From JAQVQN01 sp964557205 (GTDB lineage Bacteria > Verrucomicrobiota > Kiritimatiellia > RFP12 > UBA1067), in contig CAZKZI010000092.1 in assembly GCA_964557205.1 (NCBI GenBank), forward strand, positions 1 to 13,788: a DNA stretch of 13,788 bases, written 5' to 3'. The position numbers and the translations under genes were made by a program. The notes under the pieces are model-generated. The model worked only from the letters and a program-made list of their open reading frames with translations. It searched no databases and was not told the origin of the DNA. Of the stretch, positions 13,600 to 13,788 are shown piece by piece; positions within the stretch are counted from its first letter, which is position 1; the number at the start of each line of letters is the position of its first letter.

Positions 13600-13788
13600 T
13601 CACATCCATTTCTTTCGCTTGAACAGCCACGCCTGCCCGGTCGCGACGATCAGCAACAGTGCGCAGACGATGATGAAAGCCCAGCGGTTCTCAGTGCCGG
13701 GAATGCCGCCGACGTTGATGCCTAGCAGCCCGGTCAGAAGGCCAAGCGGCAGAAATATCCCAGCTACAATTGACAACATGTACATCGT
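13600..13788 (-). CDS. ZntB-like CorA family metal transporter, C-terminal part
   Basis: Only the last 62 codons are in the window; the frame runs open through its right edge. The visible part is the signature end of a CorA-superfamily channel: MYMLSIVAGIFLPLGLLTG (TM1), the loop LLGINVGGIPG, a second span AFIIVCALLLIVATGQAWLF and a basic tail KRKKWM. The GxN motif reads Gly-Ile-Asn followed by GGIPG, as in ZntB (GVN-GGIPG) and unlike the GMN of classical CorA, so a zinc or other divalent cation role is favoured over magnesium. ZntB ends similarly (SKWL). The convergent symporter stop is 13 bases away, leaving little room for a terminator. Confidence 0.9.
   Translation of the reverse strand, partial: TMYMLSIVAGIFLPLGLLTGLLGINVGGIPGTENRWAFIIVCALLLIVATGQAWLFKRKKWM

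Overview
This 13.8 kb window comes from a Gram-negative bacterium, shown by a TonB-dependent outer-membrane receptor. I infer the Planctomycetes-Verrucomicrobia-Lentisphaerae/Kiritimatiellota group, because it combines a Tat-exported Gfo/Idh/MocA oxidoreductase, a HEAT-DUF1080 protein, a DegT remnant, a DoxX-TIM barrel fusion and a stem-loop intergenic repeat of a type I associate with those genomes. It is a draft assembly: 100 Ns at 3135-3234 join two contigs. The left contig (1-3134) is visibly less GC-rich than most of the right contig.

Layout. (1) 284-3115, plus strand: a Tat-exported sugar oxidoreductase, then an exported HEAT-repeat protein with a C-terminal 3-keto-disaccharide hydrolase (DUF1080) domain, with a perfect hairpin across the first stop codon. 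Together they could oxidise a sugar at C3 and cleave the keto-glycoside. (2) 3250-6060, plus strand: an ArsP-type permease, a small cytosolic-type thioredoxin, a membrane-anchored thioredoxin and a CcdA/DsbD-type membrane protein. This looks like an electron relay serving a permease. (3) 6053-6514, minus strand: a gene graveyard with the start of a DegT aminotransferase, an unidentified coding-like piece and a scrap of a LacI/XylR-type regulator. (4) 6543-8120, minus strand: a DoxX membrane domain fused to an aldo/keto-reductase-like barrel, with a recognisable promoter. (5) 8232-8423: a non-coding repeat with 10-base inverted ends and two internal hairpins. (6) 8600-9582, plus strand: a zeta-toxin-like kinase and a small gene overlapping it by four bases, probably a toxin-antitoxin pair in toxin-first order. 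(7) 9686-11767, minus strand: the TonB receptor, divergent from (8) 12000-13586, a LeuT-type sodium symporter whose Na+ sites and chloride-replacing Glu are kept but whose pocket differs. (9) 13600-13788, minus strand: the C-terminus of a ZntB-like CorA transporter that continues past the window.

The best candidate for an under-described system is the permease/two-thioredoxin/CcdA cluster. The DoxX-barrel fusion beside a decayed aminotransferase operon and the reverse-order zeta module come next. All functions are assigned by reading motifs; no database search was run.
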